57,285 nucleotides of DNA, from assembly GCA_938091995.1 (NCBI GenBank), contig CALKNZ010000033.1:1-57285 (forward strand). The letters run 5' to 3'. The DNA comes from an uncultured Luminiphilus sp. Lineage in GTDB: Bacteria; Pseudomonadota; Gammaproteobacteria; Pseudomonadales; Halieaceae. The position numbers were made by a program, and so were the translations under genes. Below the pieces are notes generated by a model. It was not told the origin of the DNA and made no database searches. It worked only from the letters and a program-made list of their open reading frames with translations. Shown here in pieces: positions 7,667-16,564 of the stretch (its first letter is position 1; the number at the start of each line of letters is the position of its first letter).

Positions 7667-8569
7667 TTGAGAAACGCGTTTGTCACCATCGAACAATTGG
7701 GCAAAACCTACAGTTCAAAAAATGAAGAGCTTGTGGTGTTTGAGGATGTCAGTTTTGGCATTGAGAAAGGGGAATTTGTATGCATTATCGGACATTCTGG
7801 ATGTGGTAAATCCACAATACTTAATGTTCTCGCTGGACTCGACAAGCCATCCCATGGCGGCATCATCATGGATGGGAAAGAGGTAATAGGGCCGAGTCTA
7901 GATCGCGGGGTGGTATTTCAAAACTACAGCCTATTGCCCTGGCTTTCGACGCTGCAGAATGTGAACTTTGCAGTGAAAGCGCGCTGGCCCAACTGGAGCA
8001 AGGCAGATGCCCTTGAGCACAGTGTGGGATTCCTGAAAATGGTGGGTCTGGGCCATTCTCTGCATAAAAAGCCATCTGAGCTATCCGGAGGTATGCGCCA
8101 ACGGGTCAGTATTGCCCGGGCTTTTGCAACGAACCCTAAATTGCTGCTTCTCGACGAACCCTTCGGCGCGCTAGATGCTCTGACCCGGGGTGTAATCCAG
8201 GATGAACTTTTGAAAATCTGGAGCGAAACACAGCAAACGGTTTTCATGATTACTCATGATGTCGATGAAGCGATTTTGTTAGCAGACAGGATTTTACTCA
8301 TGAGTAACGGTCCTAGAGCCCGGGTTGCCGAGTCGGTCAGTATCAATATATCCAGGCCGCGGCAGCGAGGCACCATTGTCGAAGATCCTGCTTACTACAA
8401 GATCAGAAATTACCTTGTGAATTTCCTTGTGAATCGCGCTGGAGACGAATCCGAGGTCGGCGGGGCACATTTCTCAGTGCCTAAGGTCGTCGATCCTGCC
8501 GCCGAGAGGGCAGATCAACGAGATACTTCTGAAATCGATATTGCGGCTCTGCAGGTCGCGACTAATTAG
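7667..8569 (+). CDS. cynD: Cyanate ABC transporter ATP-binding protein
   Basis: A 300-residue ATPase of the NrtD/SsuB/TauB class. Walker A is GHSGCGKST (42-50), followed by the Q-loop (VFQNYSLLPW), the signature LSGGMRQR, Walker B LLLLDEPFGALD and the switch His in ITHDVDEA. The start codon is TTG at 7667, with AAGGAG six nt upstream and only 3 bp after cynB. The C-terminal 40 residues after the ATPase fold are acidic and unassigned. It energises import through CynB. Confidence 0.9.
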   Translation: MRNAFVTIEQLGKTYSSKNEELVVFEDVSFGIEKGEFVCIIGHSGCGKSTILNVLAGLDKPSHGGIIMDGKEVIGPSLDRGVVFQNYSLLPWLSTLQNVNFAVKARWPNWSKADALEHSVGFLKMVGLGHSLHKKPSELSGGMRQRVSIARAFATNPKLLLLDEPFGALDALTRGVIQDELLKIWSETQQTVFMITHDVDEAILLADRILLMSNGPRARVAESVSINISRPRQRGTIVEDPAYYKIRNYLVNFLVNRAGDESEVGGAHFSVPKVVDPAAERADQRDTSEIDIAALQVATN

Positions 8570-8595
8570 CACTAACCTAAAAGCTGGGGATTTTT

Positions 8596-9036
8596 ATGAA
8601 TAAACTTGAAATGACAGACCTCATCGTTAGCACCAAAATCGAGAAAGGGCTAAGTTGGGAAAGCATGGGTAATGATCTAGGGATGTCGCCGGTATGGCTG
8701 ACGTCTGCGTGCTTAGGTATGAACAGTGCTCCCCCAGAGCGGGCGAGCGCGATAGCAGAGTACCTTGGGCTGGGTAATGAGGTAGCTAAGGCTCTTGAGG
8801 CATTTCCAACTAAAGTATGGGAGCAGGCTGTGCCAACCGACCCTTTGATTTATCGGCTTTACGAAGTTGTTGGGGTCTATGGTGAGACGCTTAAGGAGGT
8901 CATCCAGGAAAAATTTGGGGACGGCATCATGAGCGCTATCGATTTCTCTATGGAGGTGGATAAAATTGAGGACCCAAAGGGGGACCGTGTGCTCCTCACT
9001 TTGAATGGCAAATTCTTACCTTATAAAAGCTGGTGA
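8596..9036 (+). CDS. cynS: Cyanase (cyanate hydratase/lyase)
   Basis: A 146-residue protein of usual length that converts cyanate and bicarbonate to ammonia and two CO2 (through carbamate) in the cytoplasm. The N-terminal helix-turn-helix-like domain (about 1-75) precedes the catalytic domain. The triad is present as Arg87 and Glu90 in [11 protein letters not shown] and Ser113 in [13 protein letters not shown] lies just upstream of the ATG. It is the fourth gene of the operon and the reason for assigning the transporter to cyanate; the ammonia formed can serve as nitrogen source, in line with sigma-54 control. Confidence 0.97.
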   Translation: MNKLEMTDLIVSTKIEKGLSWESMGNDLGMSPVWLTSACLGMNSAPPERASAIAEYLGLGNEVAKALEAFPTKVWEQAVPTDPLIYRLYEVVGVYGETLKEVIQEKFGDGIMSAIDFSMEVDKIEDPKGDRVLLTLNGKFLPYKSW

Positions 9037-9076
9037 CGACGGCTTTATTGAGAGAAAACTATTAAGGGGGAAATCT

Positions 9077-9550
9077 ATGAAAGAAGGCGTACGTCCGCCC
9101 TTGCCACCATTCTCCTACGAGGATGCACTTGTCAAAGTCAGGCGAGCTGAGGATGCGTGGAATGGAAAGAGCCCTGAAGCGATTGCTTTGGCCTACTCTC
9201 TGGATTCTATTTGGCGAAATCGAAATCAGTTTTTAAAGGGTCGTGCGGAAATCATTGAGTTCCTGACGAACAAATGGCTGAAGGAGCTTGATTACCGTCT
9301 GATAAAAGAGATGTGGGCTTTTGGTGCAGATAAAATTGCGGTCAGATTTGCCTACGAATGGCACGATGATCGGGGCTGTTGGTATCGATCTTACGGAAAT
9401 GAAAATTGGGAGTTTGATGAGTTGGGTCTGATGAAGACCCGTTATGCGAGTATCAACGATATGCCCATTAGCGAGAGCGACAGAAAATTCTGCTGGGAGG
9501 GGAGTGCTCGCCCCGCAGACTATCCTGGGCTCACAGCACTGGGATGTTAA
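9077..9550 (+). CDS. DUF1348 / NTF2-like protein, last gene of the cyn operon
   Basis: A 157-residue protein of the DUF1348 (SnoaL-like, nuclear-transport-factor-2 fold) family: conserved stretches are [60 protein letters not shown] and [14 protein letters not shown]. An earlier ATG at 9005 overlaps cynS, but the ATG at 9077 has AAGGGGG 7 nt upstream and gives the family length. It lies 40 bp after cynS in the same direction, so it is probably co-expressed with cyanase. Function is unknown; NTF2 folds bind small molecules in a central pocket, so a role with cyanate, carbamate or a by-product is possible. Confidence 0.85.
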   Translation: MKEGVRPPLPPFSYEDALVKVRRAEDAWNGKSPEAIALAYSLDSIWRNRNQFLKGRAEIIEFLTNKWLKELDYRLIKEMWAFGADKIAVRFAYEWHDDRGCWYRSYGNENWEFDELGLMKTRYASINDMPISESDRKFCWEGSARPADYPGLTALGC

Positions 9551-9642
9551 AAAGTGGGTCATGCCCCTGCCTAGCGCGCAGTAGTCACTACAATGTTGGT
9601 GACAAAAAACAGTAGCTACAATGTTAGGCAAGAATCAAAGAA

Positions 9643-9687
9643 AGCCCCTCAGCGTGCAGTGCGCCAGTTGAACTGGCTCTTAGGGGC
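9643..9687. terminator. Imperfect nested inverted repeat between convergent cyn operon and ychF
   Basis: AGCCCCT (9643-9649) pairs with AGGGGC (9682-9687), enclosing the near-perfect palindrome CCAGTTGAACTGG (9664-9676). It lies in the 195-bp gap where transcripts from both sides converge, a fitting place for a two-way terminator, but no T-run follows on either strand. Just before it CTACAATGTT is repeated directly at 9588 and 9616. Confidence 0.25.
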
Positions 9688-9745
9688 GAGAGGGCGCTGG
9701 TTGGCTGAAGGTAGCTAAACCCTCTAGGTTAAACAGTGCTCTGAA

Positions 9746-10840
9746 CTAAACATTGAATCGGAAGTGAATAACGTCGCCATCGGCTAGGATGTACTCCTTA
9801 CCCTCAAGGCGCCAGCGCCCGGCATCTTTCGCGCCTTGCTCCCCCTTGTGTGCGATGAAGTCGTCATAGCCAATCACTTCAGCTCGAATAAAACCTTTTT
9901 GAAAATCTGTGTGAATCACACCAGCGCCCTGTGGCGCTGTGGCGCCAACTGGCACAGTCCAGGCTCTGACCTCTTTGGGCCCGGCTGTGAAGTAAGTTTG
10001 TAAATTGAGAAGCTTGTAGCCGGCACGAATCACCCGATTTAAGCCGGGTTCTTCCATGCCCATTTCAGCCAGAAAATCCTGTTTCTCGTCGTCTTCGAGT
10101 TCAATGATTTCTGATTCTAGCTTGTTACAAATGGCAACAACCTCAGCGCCTTCGGCGGCGGCGATGCTCTGAACGGTATCGAGGTGGGGGTTATTCTCAA
10201 ACCCGTCCTCTGCAACATTGGCAATATAAAGCGTGGGCTTGGTGGTTAGCAGGTGAAGCGTGCTCAGAAGGGCTTGCTCGTTGTCGTCTAAGGTCAGCGC
10301 TCGAATAGGCTGGGCTTCATTGAGCTGTGGCAAAAGTTTGTCCTCTAACAACTGCTTCATTGCGATCGATTCTTTATCGCCGCCTTTCGCTGTGCGAGTC
10401 ACCTTAGTTAGCTGCTTTTCGCAAGACTCGAGGTCGGCGAGTGCAAGCTCTGTATTGATGATCTCTATGTCCGATGTAGGATCTATTTTATTGGCCACGT
10501 GAATCACGTTGTCATCTTCGAAGCAGCGCACGACGTGAGCAATGGCATCGGTTTCGCGGATATTAGCCAAAAACTGATTGCCTAAGCCTTCACCCTTGGA
10601 GGCGCCTGCCACCAAGCCTGCAATGTCGACAAACTCCATGGTGGCAGCAATTTCGCGTTCCGGATTGATCAGAGCAGCAATTTTCTGCTGTCTGGAGTCC
10701 GGAATGGTCACGACCCCCGCGTTAGGCTCGATCGTACAAAACGGAAAATTTTCCGCGTCAATACCGGCCTCGGTGAGTGCATTGAACAGGGTAGATTTGC
10801 CGACATTCGGTAATCCTACAATGCCGCATTTGATACCCAT
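9746..10840 (-). CDS. ychF: Redox-regulated ATPase/GTPase YchF (OLA1 family)
   Basis: A 364-residue cytoplasmic P-loop NTPase of the Obg-HflX superfamily that associates with ribosomes. G1 is GLPNVGKST (8-16), G3 is DIAGL, and the G4 position reads NKLE rather than NKxD, the change that explains the ATP preference of YchF. A coiled-coil insertion (about 140-190) and a C-terminal TGS domain (about 280-364, ending [11 protein letters not shown]) complete the family layout. It lies 29 bp downstream of pth on the same strand, the order also known from E. coli and Pseudomonas. Confidence 0.97.
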   Translation of the reverse strand: MGIKCGIVGLPNVGKSTLFNALTEAGIDAENFPFCTIEPNAGVVTIPDSRQQKIAALINPEREIAATMEFVDIAGLVAGASKGEGLGNQFLANIRETDAIAHVVRCFEDDNVIHVANKIDPTSDIEIINTELALADLESCEKQLTKVTRTAKGGDKESIAMKQLLEDKLLPQLNEAQPIRALTLDDNEQALLSTLHLLTTKPTLYIANVAEDGFENNPHLDTVQSIAAAEGAEVVAICNKLESEIIELEDDEKQDFLAEMGMEEPGLNRVIRAGYKLLNLQTYFTAGPKEVRAWTVPVGATAPQGAGVIHTDFQKGFIRAEVIGYDDFIAHKGEQGAKDAGRWRLEGKEYILADGDVIHFRFNV

Positions 10841-10869
10841 AATGTGTCCTTAATTCGGTAAATTCAGTG

Positions 10870-11472
10870 TTAAAAAGTAGGGGGCTGCGCAGCATCAACG
10901 CTGTGCAATCGGGTCATGGCCTTCACCGCGTCGCCCTCTAAAAGCAATGGCAAGCTGGCCACGGCTTCATCGATAATCGCGTCTATCGCCTGTCGGTCGA
11001 CTTTACTGGGTTTGGCCAAGACATAATTTGAGACTTCACTCGCTCGTCCCGGGTGCCCAATGCCTACCCTGAGGCGGTGAAACTCTCGATTGCCGCCAAG
11101 TGCTGGAATGATGTCTCGTAATCCATTGTGGCCACCGTGCCCGCCCCCTTGTTTAAATCGTGCGGTACCTGGAGCAATGTCCAATTCATCGTGGGCAACC
11201 AAAATAGCGTCCGGCGCAATACGATAAAAATTCGCCATTGCCGCGACAGACAGGCCACTTTTATTCATAAACGTATTGGGGCGCAAGAGCCGCAGATCGT
11301 GTCCTGCAAAGCTAATTCGAGCGGTATCGCCATGGAACTTAGTTTCTGCTGTGAGTGCGGCGCCACATTGACGCGCCAATTCCTCCACGAAAAAGGCACC
11401 CGCATTATGACGGGTGCCTTCGTAGGATTTACCGGGATTACCGAGCCCAACGATGAGCTGGATTGCCAGCAA
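10870..11472 (-). CDS. pth: Peptidyl-tRNA hydrolase
   Basis: A 200-residue enzyme that frees tRNA from prematurely released peptidyl-tRNA. [17 protein letters not shown] carries Asn12 and catalytic His22, and the acidic patch AHDELD and [11 protein letters not shown] follow in order. It sits 9 bp after rplY. A GC-rich 10-bp inverted repeat with a T-run on the coding strand lies at nt 53-83 of the frame (see terminator entry), so expression might be attenuated. Identity is certain; the meaning of the hairpin is not. Confidence 0.97.
   Translation of the reverse strand: MLAIQLIVGLGNPGKSYEGTRHNAGAFFVEELARQCGAALTAETKFHGDTARISFAGHDLRLLRPNTFMNKSGLSVAAMANFYRIAPDAILVAHDELDIAPGTARFKQGGGHGGHNGLRDIIPALGGNREFHRLRVGIGHPGRASEVSNYVLAKPSKVDRQAIDAIIDEAVASLPLLLEGDAVKAMTRLHSVDAAQPPTF
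11390..11420 (-). terminator. Terminator-like hairpin inside the 5' end of pth
   Basis: On the coding (minus) strand AAGGCACCCG (11420-11411), an 8-nt loop, CGGGTGCCTT (11402-11393) and then TTT give a perfect 10-bp stem ending in five T residues and C. It lies over codons 18-28, encoding the conserved region around the catalytic His. It has the form of an intrinsic terminator for transcripts coming from prs-rplY; coincidence of codon choice is possible. Confidence 0.35.
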
Positions 11473-11481
11473 AGGATCGAC

Positions 11482-12135
11482 TCACTCTTCCGCTGCGGGC
11501 TCCTCGCCCTCAGCTTTTTCGTTATCGTCCGATTCATCTTCGGCTTTGCTGCCTCTAGGTGCGATGACTGACGCAATAGCCAGATCGTGGTCGTCGCCCA
11601 ATGCCAGCGCGGTCGATTCAACACCTGCGGGTAATGTGAGGTCAGACAGGTGCACAATTTGACCCAGTTCCACAGCTGACATATCGACTTCAATGTAGTC
11701 TGGGATATCGCCAGGTAAACACTGAACTTCTATATCAGTGGCCTGGTGCTGCACCATGCCGCCACCCATCTTCACGCCGTGGCAGACATCTTCGTTAGTG
11801 AAGTGCAGGGGCACGTTCACCTTGATCGCTTTATCGGCTTGCACGCGTAAAAAGTCGACGTGCATGGGAAAGCCTTTGGCGGGATGACGCTGTACGTCTT
11901 TGAGAATGGCGGTTTCAACCTTGCCATCAACGTTAACGTTGAGTACGGAGGCGTAAAACGTCTCCTGCTCCATCATTTTTTCCAGATCCTTACGAATCAG
12001 GCTAATGCTAATGGCAGCAGATTCACCGCCGTAAACGACACCAGGCACTTTGCCTTCAAGTCGACGTAGGCGGCGGCTCGCACCTTTCCCTTCATCAACC
12101 CGAACCTGGGCTTGTACTTCGAAAGATTCAGACAT
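11482..12135 (-). CDS. rplY: 50S ribosomal protein L25, long CTC form
   Basis: A 217-residue protein that binds 5S rRNA. The N-terminal L25 domain (1-95; EGKGASRRLRRLEGKVPGVVYGG) is followed by the second beta domain of the CTC/TL5 type (100-185; HVDFLRV, VHLSDLTLPAGVE) and an acidic, low-complexity tail (SKAEDESDDNEKAEGEEPA). The ribosome binding site AGGAG precedes the ATG. It is in the prs-rplY-pth-ychF order of Pseudomonas. Confidence 0.95.
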   Translation of the reverse strand: MSESFEVQAQVRVDEGKGASRRLRRLEGKVPGVVYGGESAAISISLIRKDLEKMMEQETFYASVLNVNVDGKVETAILKDVQRHPAKGFPMHVDFLRVQADKAIKVNVPLHFTNEDVCHGVKMGGGMVQHQATDIEVQCLPGDIPDYIEVDMSAVELGQIVHLSDLTLPAGVESTALALGDDHDLAIASVIAPRGSKAEDESDDNEKAEGEEPAAEE

Positions 12136-12208
12136 GGTCTGTCTCCTTTATATTCATCACGTTACCTGCGACCGGTGCAGTGATGAGTGGGTTTACACCG
12201 TCAAACGA

Positions 12209-13156
12209 TTATTCGTCAAACAGTGCGCTAATGGATTCTTCGTTGCTCACTCGGCGAATAGATTCCGCCAAAAGGTCGCTGATAGTGAGCTGGCGAATGT
12301 TAAGGGCCTTGGCTTCATCTGACAGCGGAATGCTGTCGGTCACGACCAGCTCATCCAGTTCTGAATTGCGAATGTTTTCTAATGCTTTGCCCGAAAGCAC
12401 AGCATGGGTGCAATACGCGACGACTTTGGTAGCGCCCCTTTCTTTGAGCGCTGTGGCAGCACTGCACAACGTGCCTGCGGTATCTACCATATCGTCAACC
12501 ATAATGCAGGTTCGTCCATCGACTTCGCCAATCAGATTCATAACCTGAGCTTCGTTCGCTCGCGGTCGTCGTTTATCAATGATCGCGAGATCGGCATCAT
12601 CAAGCTGCTTGGCAATGGCACGCGCTCGGACGACCCCTCCTATATCGGGAGACACCACCACCAAATTTTCGTATTTACAGCGGACAATGTCGTGGTTCAA
12701 GACCGATGAGGCGTAAACATTGTCTACAGCACAGGTGAAAAAGCCCTGTATTTGCTCGGCGTGAAGGTCGACGGTAAGCACGCGATCAACCCCGACGGCT
12801 GCCATCATATCCGCAACAACTTTAGCCGAGATAGGTACTCGAGCTGAGCGGACGCGACGGTCCTGCCTGGCGTAGCCAAAGTAGGGAACTACCGCGGTGA
12901 TGCGACCCGCTGACGCTCTGCGCAAGGCATCAATCATTAACACCAGTTCGATCAAATTGTCGTTGGTGGGCTGGCAAGTGCTCTGAATCACAAAAACGTC
13001 TTTGCCCCGGACATTTTCATTAAGTTCAACGGTGATCTCGCCGTCTGAGAACTTACTGACCTGCGCAGCCCCCAGCGTCTGATACAGACGATCCGCCACC
13101 TTACCGGCTAGCTCGGGGTTTGCGTTACCCGTAAAGACCATAATCTTGGATGACAT
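12209..13156 (-). CDS. prs: Ribose-phosphate pyrophosphokinase (PRPP synthetase)
   Basis: A 315-residue enzyme, the same length as the E. coli protein, making PRPP from ribose 5-phosphate and ATP for nucleotide, histidine and tryptophan synthesis. Motifs: [25 protein letters not shown], the metal-binding [11 protein letters not shown] and the PRPP loop [10 protein letters not shown]. The frame extends to 13180, but the ATG at 13156 has GAGG 8 nt upstream and gives the canonical N-terminus ([10 protein letters not shown]). It follows tRNA-Gln on the same strand. Confidence 0.97.
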   Translation of the reverse strand: MSSKIMVFTGNANPELAGKVADRLYQTLGAAQVSKFSDGEITVELNENVRGKDVFVIQSTCQPTNDNLIELVLMIDALRRASAGRITAVVPYFGYARQDRRVRSARVPISAKVVADMMAAVGVDRVLTVDLHAEQIQGFFTCAVDNVYASSVLNHDIVRCKYENLVVVSPDIGGVVRARAIAKQLDDADLAIIDKRRPRANEAQVMNLIGEVDGRTCIMVDDMVDTAGTLCSAATALKERGATKVVAYCTHAVLSGKALENIRNSELDELVVTDSIPLSDEAKALNIRQLTISDLLAESIRRVSNEESISALFDE

Positions 13157-13191
13157 GATCGGCGCCTCGTTTTCCTGCAACTTCAGTTAGA

Positions 13192-13266
13192 TGGCTGGGG
13201 TGGCAGGATTCGAACCTGCGAATGGCGGGATCAAAACCCGCTGCCTTGCCACTTGGCGACACCCCA
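13192..13266 (-). tRNA. tRNA-Gln (anticodon TTG)
   Basis: The minus strand gives a 75-nt cloverleaf with encoded CCA. Acceptor TGGGGTG/CACCCCA, D-arm starting TCGCCAAGTGGCAAGGC, anticodon stem-loop GCGGG TTTTGAT CCCGC (anticodon TTG), T-arm GCAGG TTCGAAT CCTGC. It lies 7 bp after ispE and 35 bp before the prs ATG on the same strand, so it is probably cut from a longer mRNA; the same order is known in Pseudomonas. Confidence 0.95.
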
Positions 13267-13273
13267 ATAAACG

Positions 13274-14116
13274 TTAATAGTGCTCTGCAATGAACTGAGG
13301 CCTTTGATTCACGCCTCTCGCCACCACCGGACCTAGTGCTTCCGGTACTTTTGCCGCGATGGCTTGAGCCTTGGCTTGTGTATCCACTTGTGCGAATACG
13401 CAGGCCCCACTGCCAGTCATCATTGCAGGCGCTGATTTGCTAAGCAATTTCAACGCGTTACGCACCTCTGGATAGCGCATCTCAACGACAGCTTGCAAGT
13501 CATTGTGAACGCCCCCCGTGAAAGCGGCCGACATTGTGATCGCCGGTGTGTTTCTTGTCAATTCTGGCGCATTGAATATATCTGCGGTGCTGACATGACA
13601 AGGGGGCCTGAGTATGACAAACCAATTCTCGGGTAGGGTCATAGGGGTAAGTATTTCGCCAGTTCCTTCGCCCCATGAGCTGCGACCGTAAACGAATACC
13701 GGTACGTCAGCGCCCAGTTCAAGCCCCAAGGCTGCGAGTGTCTCTGTAGAGTGCCCCAGTTCAAGCAGCTGGTTGAGCGCTAGTAAGGTTGTTGCGGCGT
13801 TGGAGCTACCACCTCCCAAGCCTCCGCCCATTGGAATATTTTTTTTGATGCTAATGCATACCCCTCCCATACTTGGGTCTTGAGGCATCAGGAGGCTTGC
13901 GGCTCGCAGTATTAGATTGTCCTCCGGTGGCACCCCCTCGAAATCAGCCTTTAACGTGCAGCCAGGGGTGTTTTGCCGATCGAATGTCATTTCGTCGCCC
14001 CAGTGCAATAACTGGAAGACGGTTTGTAGGTTGTGGCGACCATCGGCACGACGCCCAGTAATGTGTAGAAACAAATTGAGTTTTGCGGGGGAGAGACACC
14101 TTAGTGACTTTATCAT
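13274..14116 (-). CDS. ispE: 4-diphosphocytidyl-2-C-methyl-D-erythritol kinase
   Basis: A 280-residue GHMP kinase of the MEP isoprenoid pathway. CLSPAKLNLFLHITGRRADGRHNLQTVFQ at the start, the ATP loop PMGGGLGGGSSNAATTL and the C-terminal MTGSGACVFA are diagnostic. The ATG at 14116 overlaps the lolB stop as ATGA and is preferred to the start at 14140. lolB-ispE-tRNA-Gln-prs is the standard gammaproteobacterial order. Confidence 0.97.
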   Translation of the reverse strand: MIKSLRCLSPAKLNLFLHITGRRADGRHNLQTVFQLLHWGDEMTFDRQNTPGCTLKADFEGVPPEDNLILRAASLLMPQDPSMGGVCISIKKNIPMGGGLGGGSSNAATTLLALNQLLELGHSTETLAALGLELGADVPVFVYGRSSWGEGTGEILTPMTLPENWFVILRPPCHVSTADIFNAPELTRNTPAITMSAAFTGGVHNDLQAVVEMRYPEVRNALKLLSKSAPAMMTGSGACVFAQVDTQAKAQAIAAKVPEALGPVVARGVNQRPQFIAEHY

Positions 14117-14658
14117 TGCTGAAGCGCCTCTAAATTCCACTTCAGCACCACTAGCCGAACGCTGAGATCGTCTCGGTAAGCCTCAATTTTTCGGGGTAGC
14201 TGCCAACCTCCGGCGACCTGCCACTGAGTAATCTTGACCTGCCAGCCGTCAGTACTGTCGTGATACCCCATCAGCCATGCGCTGATCAAATTGAGGGGGA
14301 GGGTGGTCAAAGTCGCCACAACTTCGTCATCTACCGGGAGGGTCTCTAAAGGTTTTTGTAGGCCCCCATCTAGCCAGAAGAGCTGTTCGTCTTCTCGCCA
14401 CAATTCAAGAGCGCCCGAACCCAAAGGGCCGCTCAACCGTAGTTGGTCCCGCGTGGCTTCAAGACGGGACCAGTCTAGGTTCACGGTATTAGTCTTAGCG
14501 TTTGCCTGAGTAACCGCGGCCTTACCCTGAAAGGACCAGCCAATGCTGTTGCGGGGCAGCTTTTGCGCACCTGTGTCATCGTTAACCGAGGTTATTGCGC
14601 AGCCGTTAAGTACCAGAATTAACAGGAGGCTCGCGAGCTTAAGTCCCTGGTCAATCAA
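14113..14658 (-). CDS. lolB: Outer-membrane lipoprotein receptor LolB
   Basis: A 181-residue lipoprotein: signal peptide with lipobox LNGC, Cys20 being the acylated residue. It accepts lipoproteins from LolA and inserts them into the outer membrane. GWSFQGKAAV, LSGPLGSGALELWR, LPLNLISAWLMG and the ending VRLVVLKWNLE fit the LolB fold. It overlaps the TPR lipoprotein gene by 8 nt and ispE by 4 nt, so the three are translationally coupled. Confidence 0.92.
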   Translation of the reverse strand: MIDQGLKLASLLLILVLNGCAITSVNDDTGAQKLPRNSIGWSFQGKAAVTQANAKTNTVNLDWSRLEATRDQLRLSGPLGSGALELWREDEQLFWLDGGLQKPLETLPVDDEVVATLTTLPLNLISAWLMGYHDSTDGWQVKITQWQVAGGWQLPRKIEAYRDDLSVRLVVLKWNLEALQQ

Positions 14659-16450
14659 CAGCCGCGTCTTCCAACAATACGCCCAGGCGTTCTAATGCTT
14701 GGGTAACGTGAATAGCATCGGGCTGTTGCTGTAGTGAAGCTCGCCAAATGGCAAGAGCATCCTGCTGCTTCCCCGAAACCCAAAGTACTTCTCCCAAGTG
14801 GGCGGCCACCTCAGCGTCAGGAAAGCGGGCGTAGGCCTCCTTTAATAAATCGGTGGCTTGTAAAAACCGCCCCAGTTTGAAATACACCCAGCCTAGGCTG
14901 TCTAAAATTGCCGGCTCCCCCGGAGACAGTTTTAGGGCTTTCTCGATTAAATCTGCGGCCTCTTGATAACGGTCGGTGTGAACCGTCAGCGTGTAACCGA
15001 GGGCATTGAGTGTGGTGGCGTTATTAGGCTTAAACACCAAAATAGCGCGGAGGTCATTTTCCATGCCTGAAATGTCGCCCAATGCTTCAGACGCCATGGC
15101 CCTACCATAAAACATTGATACAGATTCGGGGAATACGTTTAGCGCCTCTGAGTAAACTTCGATCGCCAGTTCCAGCTCATCGATTTCGCCAAGAATCTCT
15201 GCCTCGAGGCCGTAAAGCTGCTCAGCTTGTCCGGGGTGATTTGCCCGTGCTCTGATAAAACCGTCCTGAAAGTCTCGGGTGTCTCCTGCGTTGAGACGCA
15301 GCTCGGCTGCCCGGCGCATCGCGTCAAAAAACTCTCTGCTGGGGCCGACGCGATCGTAAAAACTGATGGCTTCTGCTTCCTCACCAAGGTCTTCATAAAC
15401 ACGCCCCAGGTAATAGTGTGCCTCATCGGGACGCTGACCAAGGTCAATCAGAGCAAGCAAATTTGTGATTGCCGCGTCCAGTCGCTTCGCTTCTATTTCT
15501 ATGAGCGCAAGAGAGAATAAATAGTCACCATTTCGGGGTGAGAGCATTAGCAGGGCTGAAAATTGCTCGCGTGCCGCATCATAGCGCTCGGTACTTGCCA
15601 GCAAACGTGCAAACTGCAGGCGCATAGCTTCATTATCTGGAGCACGTTTTACGGCGGCATGCATTCGCTTAAACGGCTTTTTAGCATTTTGATCAAGCTT
15701 AACCTGAGTCCAAAGCAATAGGGCCCGTTCTTCATTGGGGTCTGCATCTAGGACAGGGACGAGAGCGTTCAAGGCCTTAGTAAGATCGTTTTGTGCCCTG
15801 TACAAATAGGCCAAGGCAATGGCGATATCCTGATCTTCTGGCCAATCGGCGGCGAGTGCCTCAATGGCGTCTGCAGTGGCCCTTTGTCGTTCTGGCCCCA
15901 GTTGGTCCCATGTCACCATTAAAGCGGGTGCATTAATTCTCGATCCACGCTCCTTGGCTGCTCTAGCAAATATCAGGGCGCGTTCAGGCTGGCCTGCGCG
16001 AATCAGTAATCCCATTGCAGTAACGGCAGCCGCACCGTCATCGCTATCTTGATTGGTAAGCTTCATCGCTAGCACGAGTGCATGACGGTCGTTTTGTCGA
16101 AATTCTGCCAGCCTTAACGCTCGGCGCGTGAGCTCTGGATCCTGCAGCTTCAGAGCTTGGCGGGTAAGAATTTCCAGTGCTTCGTCGAGGCGTCGCTGGC
16201 GCAGTAAAAACTCAGCTTGTAGCAAGGGATACAGACTTTCAGCAGGAATCGGTGCTTCTGGTGGGCTGTCTACAGTGGGTACGGCTTTTGTTTTCTCAGG
16301 CACGGGCTCATCAATAGGCTCTGAACGTTTGGTGTCAGGGGCTGAGGATGCGGCAGCTTCGGAATGTGTTGTAGGCAAAGTCGACTGACAGGCGGTGAGG
16401 ATTGCTACAAACCCGATTTGAATCGCTAAGATGTAAGATTTACTCGTCAT
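14651..16450 (-). CDS. TPR-repeat lipoprotein upstream of lolB (PA4667-like)
   Basis: A 599-residue protein with a lipoprotein signal (lipobox LTAC, Cys21), a Pro/Ser/Glu-rich linker (about 25-70) and about fourteen helix-turn-helix tetratricopeptide units; clear ones are DEALEILTRQAL, DEAHYYLGRVYEDLGEEAEAISFYDR, TTLNALGYTLTVHTDRYQEAADLIEKAL and AILDSLGWVYFKLGRFLQATDLLKEAY. Start at 16450 rather than 16486 puts the signal peptide at the N-terminus. A homologue in this position is known in Pseudomonas (PA4667, from memory). TPR lipoproteins scaffold envelope complexes; the specific partner is unknown. It is divergent from hemA. Confidence 0.88.
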   Translation of the reverse strand: MTSKSYILAIQIGFVAILTACQSTLPTTHSEAAASSAPDTKRSEPIDEPVPEKTKAVPTVDSPPEAPIPAESLYPLLQAEFLLRQRRLDEALEILTRQALKLQDPELTRRALRLAEFRQNDRHALVLAMKLTNQDSDDGAAAVTAMGLLIRAGQPERALIFARAAKERGSRINAPALMVTWDQLGPERQRATADAIEALAADWPEDQDIAIALAYLYRAQNDLTKALNALVPVLDADPNEERALLLWTQVKLDQNAKKPFKRMHAAVKRAPDNEAMRLQFARLLASTERYDAAREQFSALLMLSPRNGDYLFSLALIEIEAKRLDAAITNLLALIDLGQRPDEAHYYLGRVYEDLGEEAEAISFYDRVGPSREFFDAMRRAAELRLNAGDTRDFQDGFIRARANHPGQAEQLYGLEAEILGEIDELELAIEVYSEALNVFPESVSMFYGRAMASEALGDISGMENDLRAILVFKPNNATTLNALGYTLTVHTDRYQEAADLIEKALKLSPGEPAILDSLGWVYFKLGRFLQATDLLKEAYARFPDAEVAAHLGEVLWVSGKQQDALAIWRASLQQQPDAIHVTQALERLGVLLEDAAVD

Positions 16451-16564
16451 AGTCCAATGATGACACAGCAGTGACACCAAACCCATTATTGGGACATCAT
16501 TATACGCGGCAGATTTTGTCGCTTCTGCTATTATGTCGGTCCGAAATAAGAAAACTTAAGCGTT

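Noticed and set aside
7667-8569. ABC ATPase, permease and binding protein as a nitrate or bicarbonate transporter
   Set aside because: The families are not separable by sequence here, but cynS in the same operon and the CynF-type regulator make cyanate the better assignment; no nitrate reductase or carboxysome genes are near.
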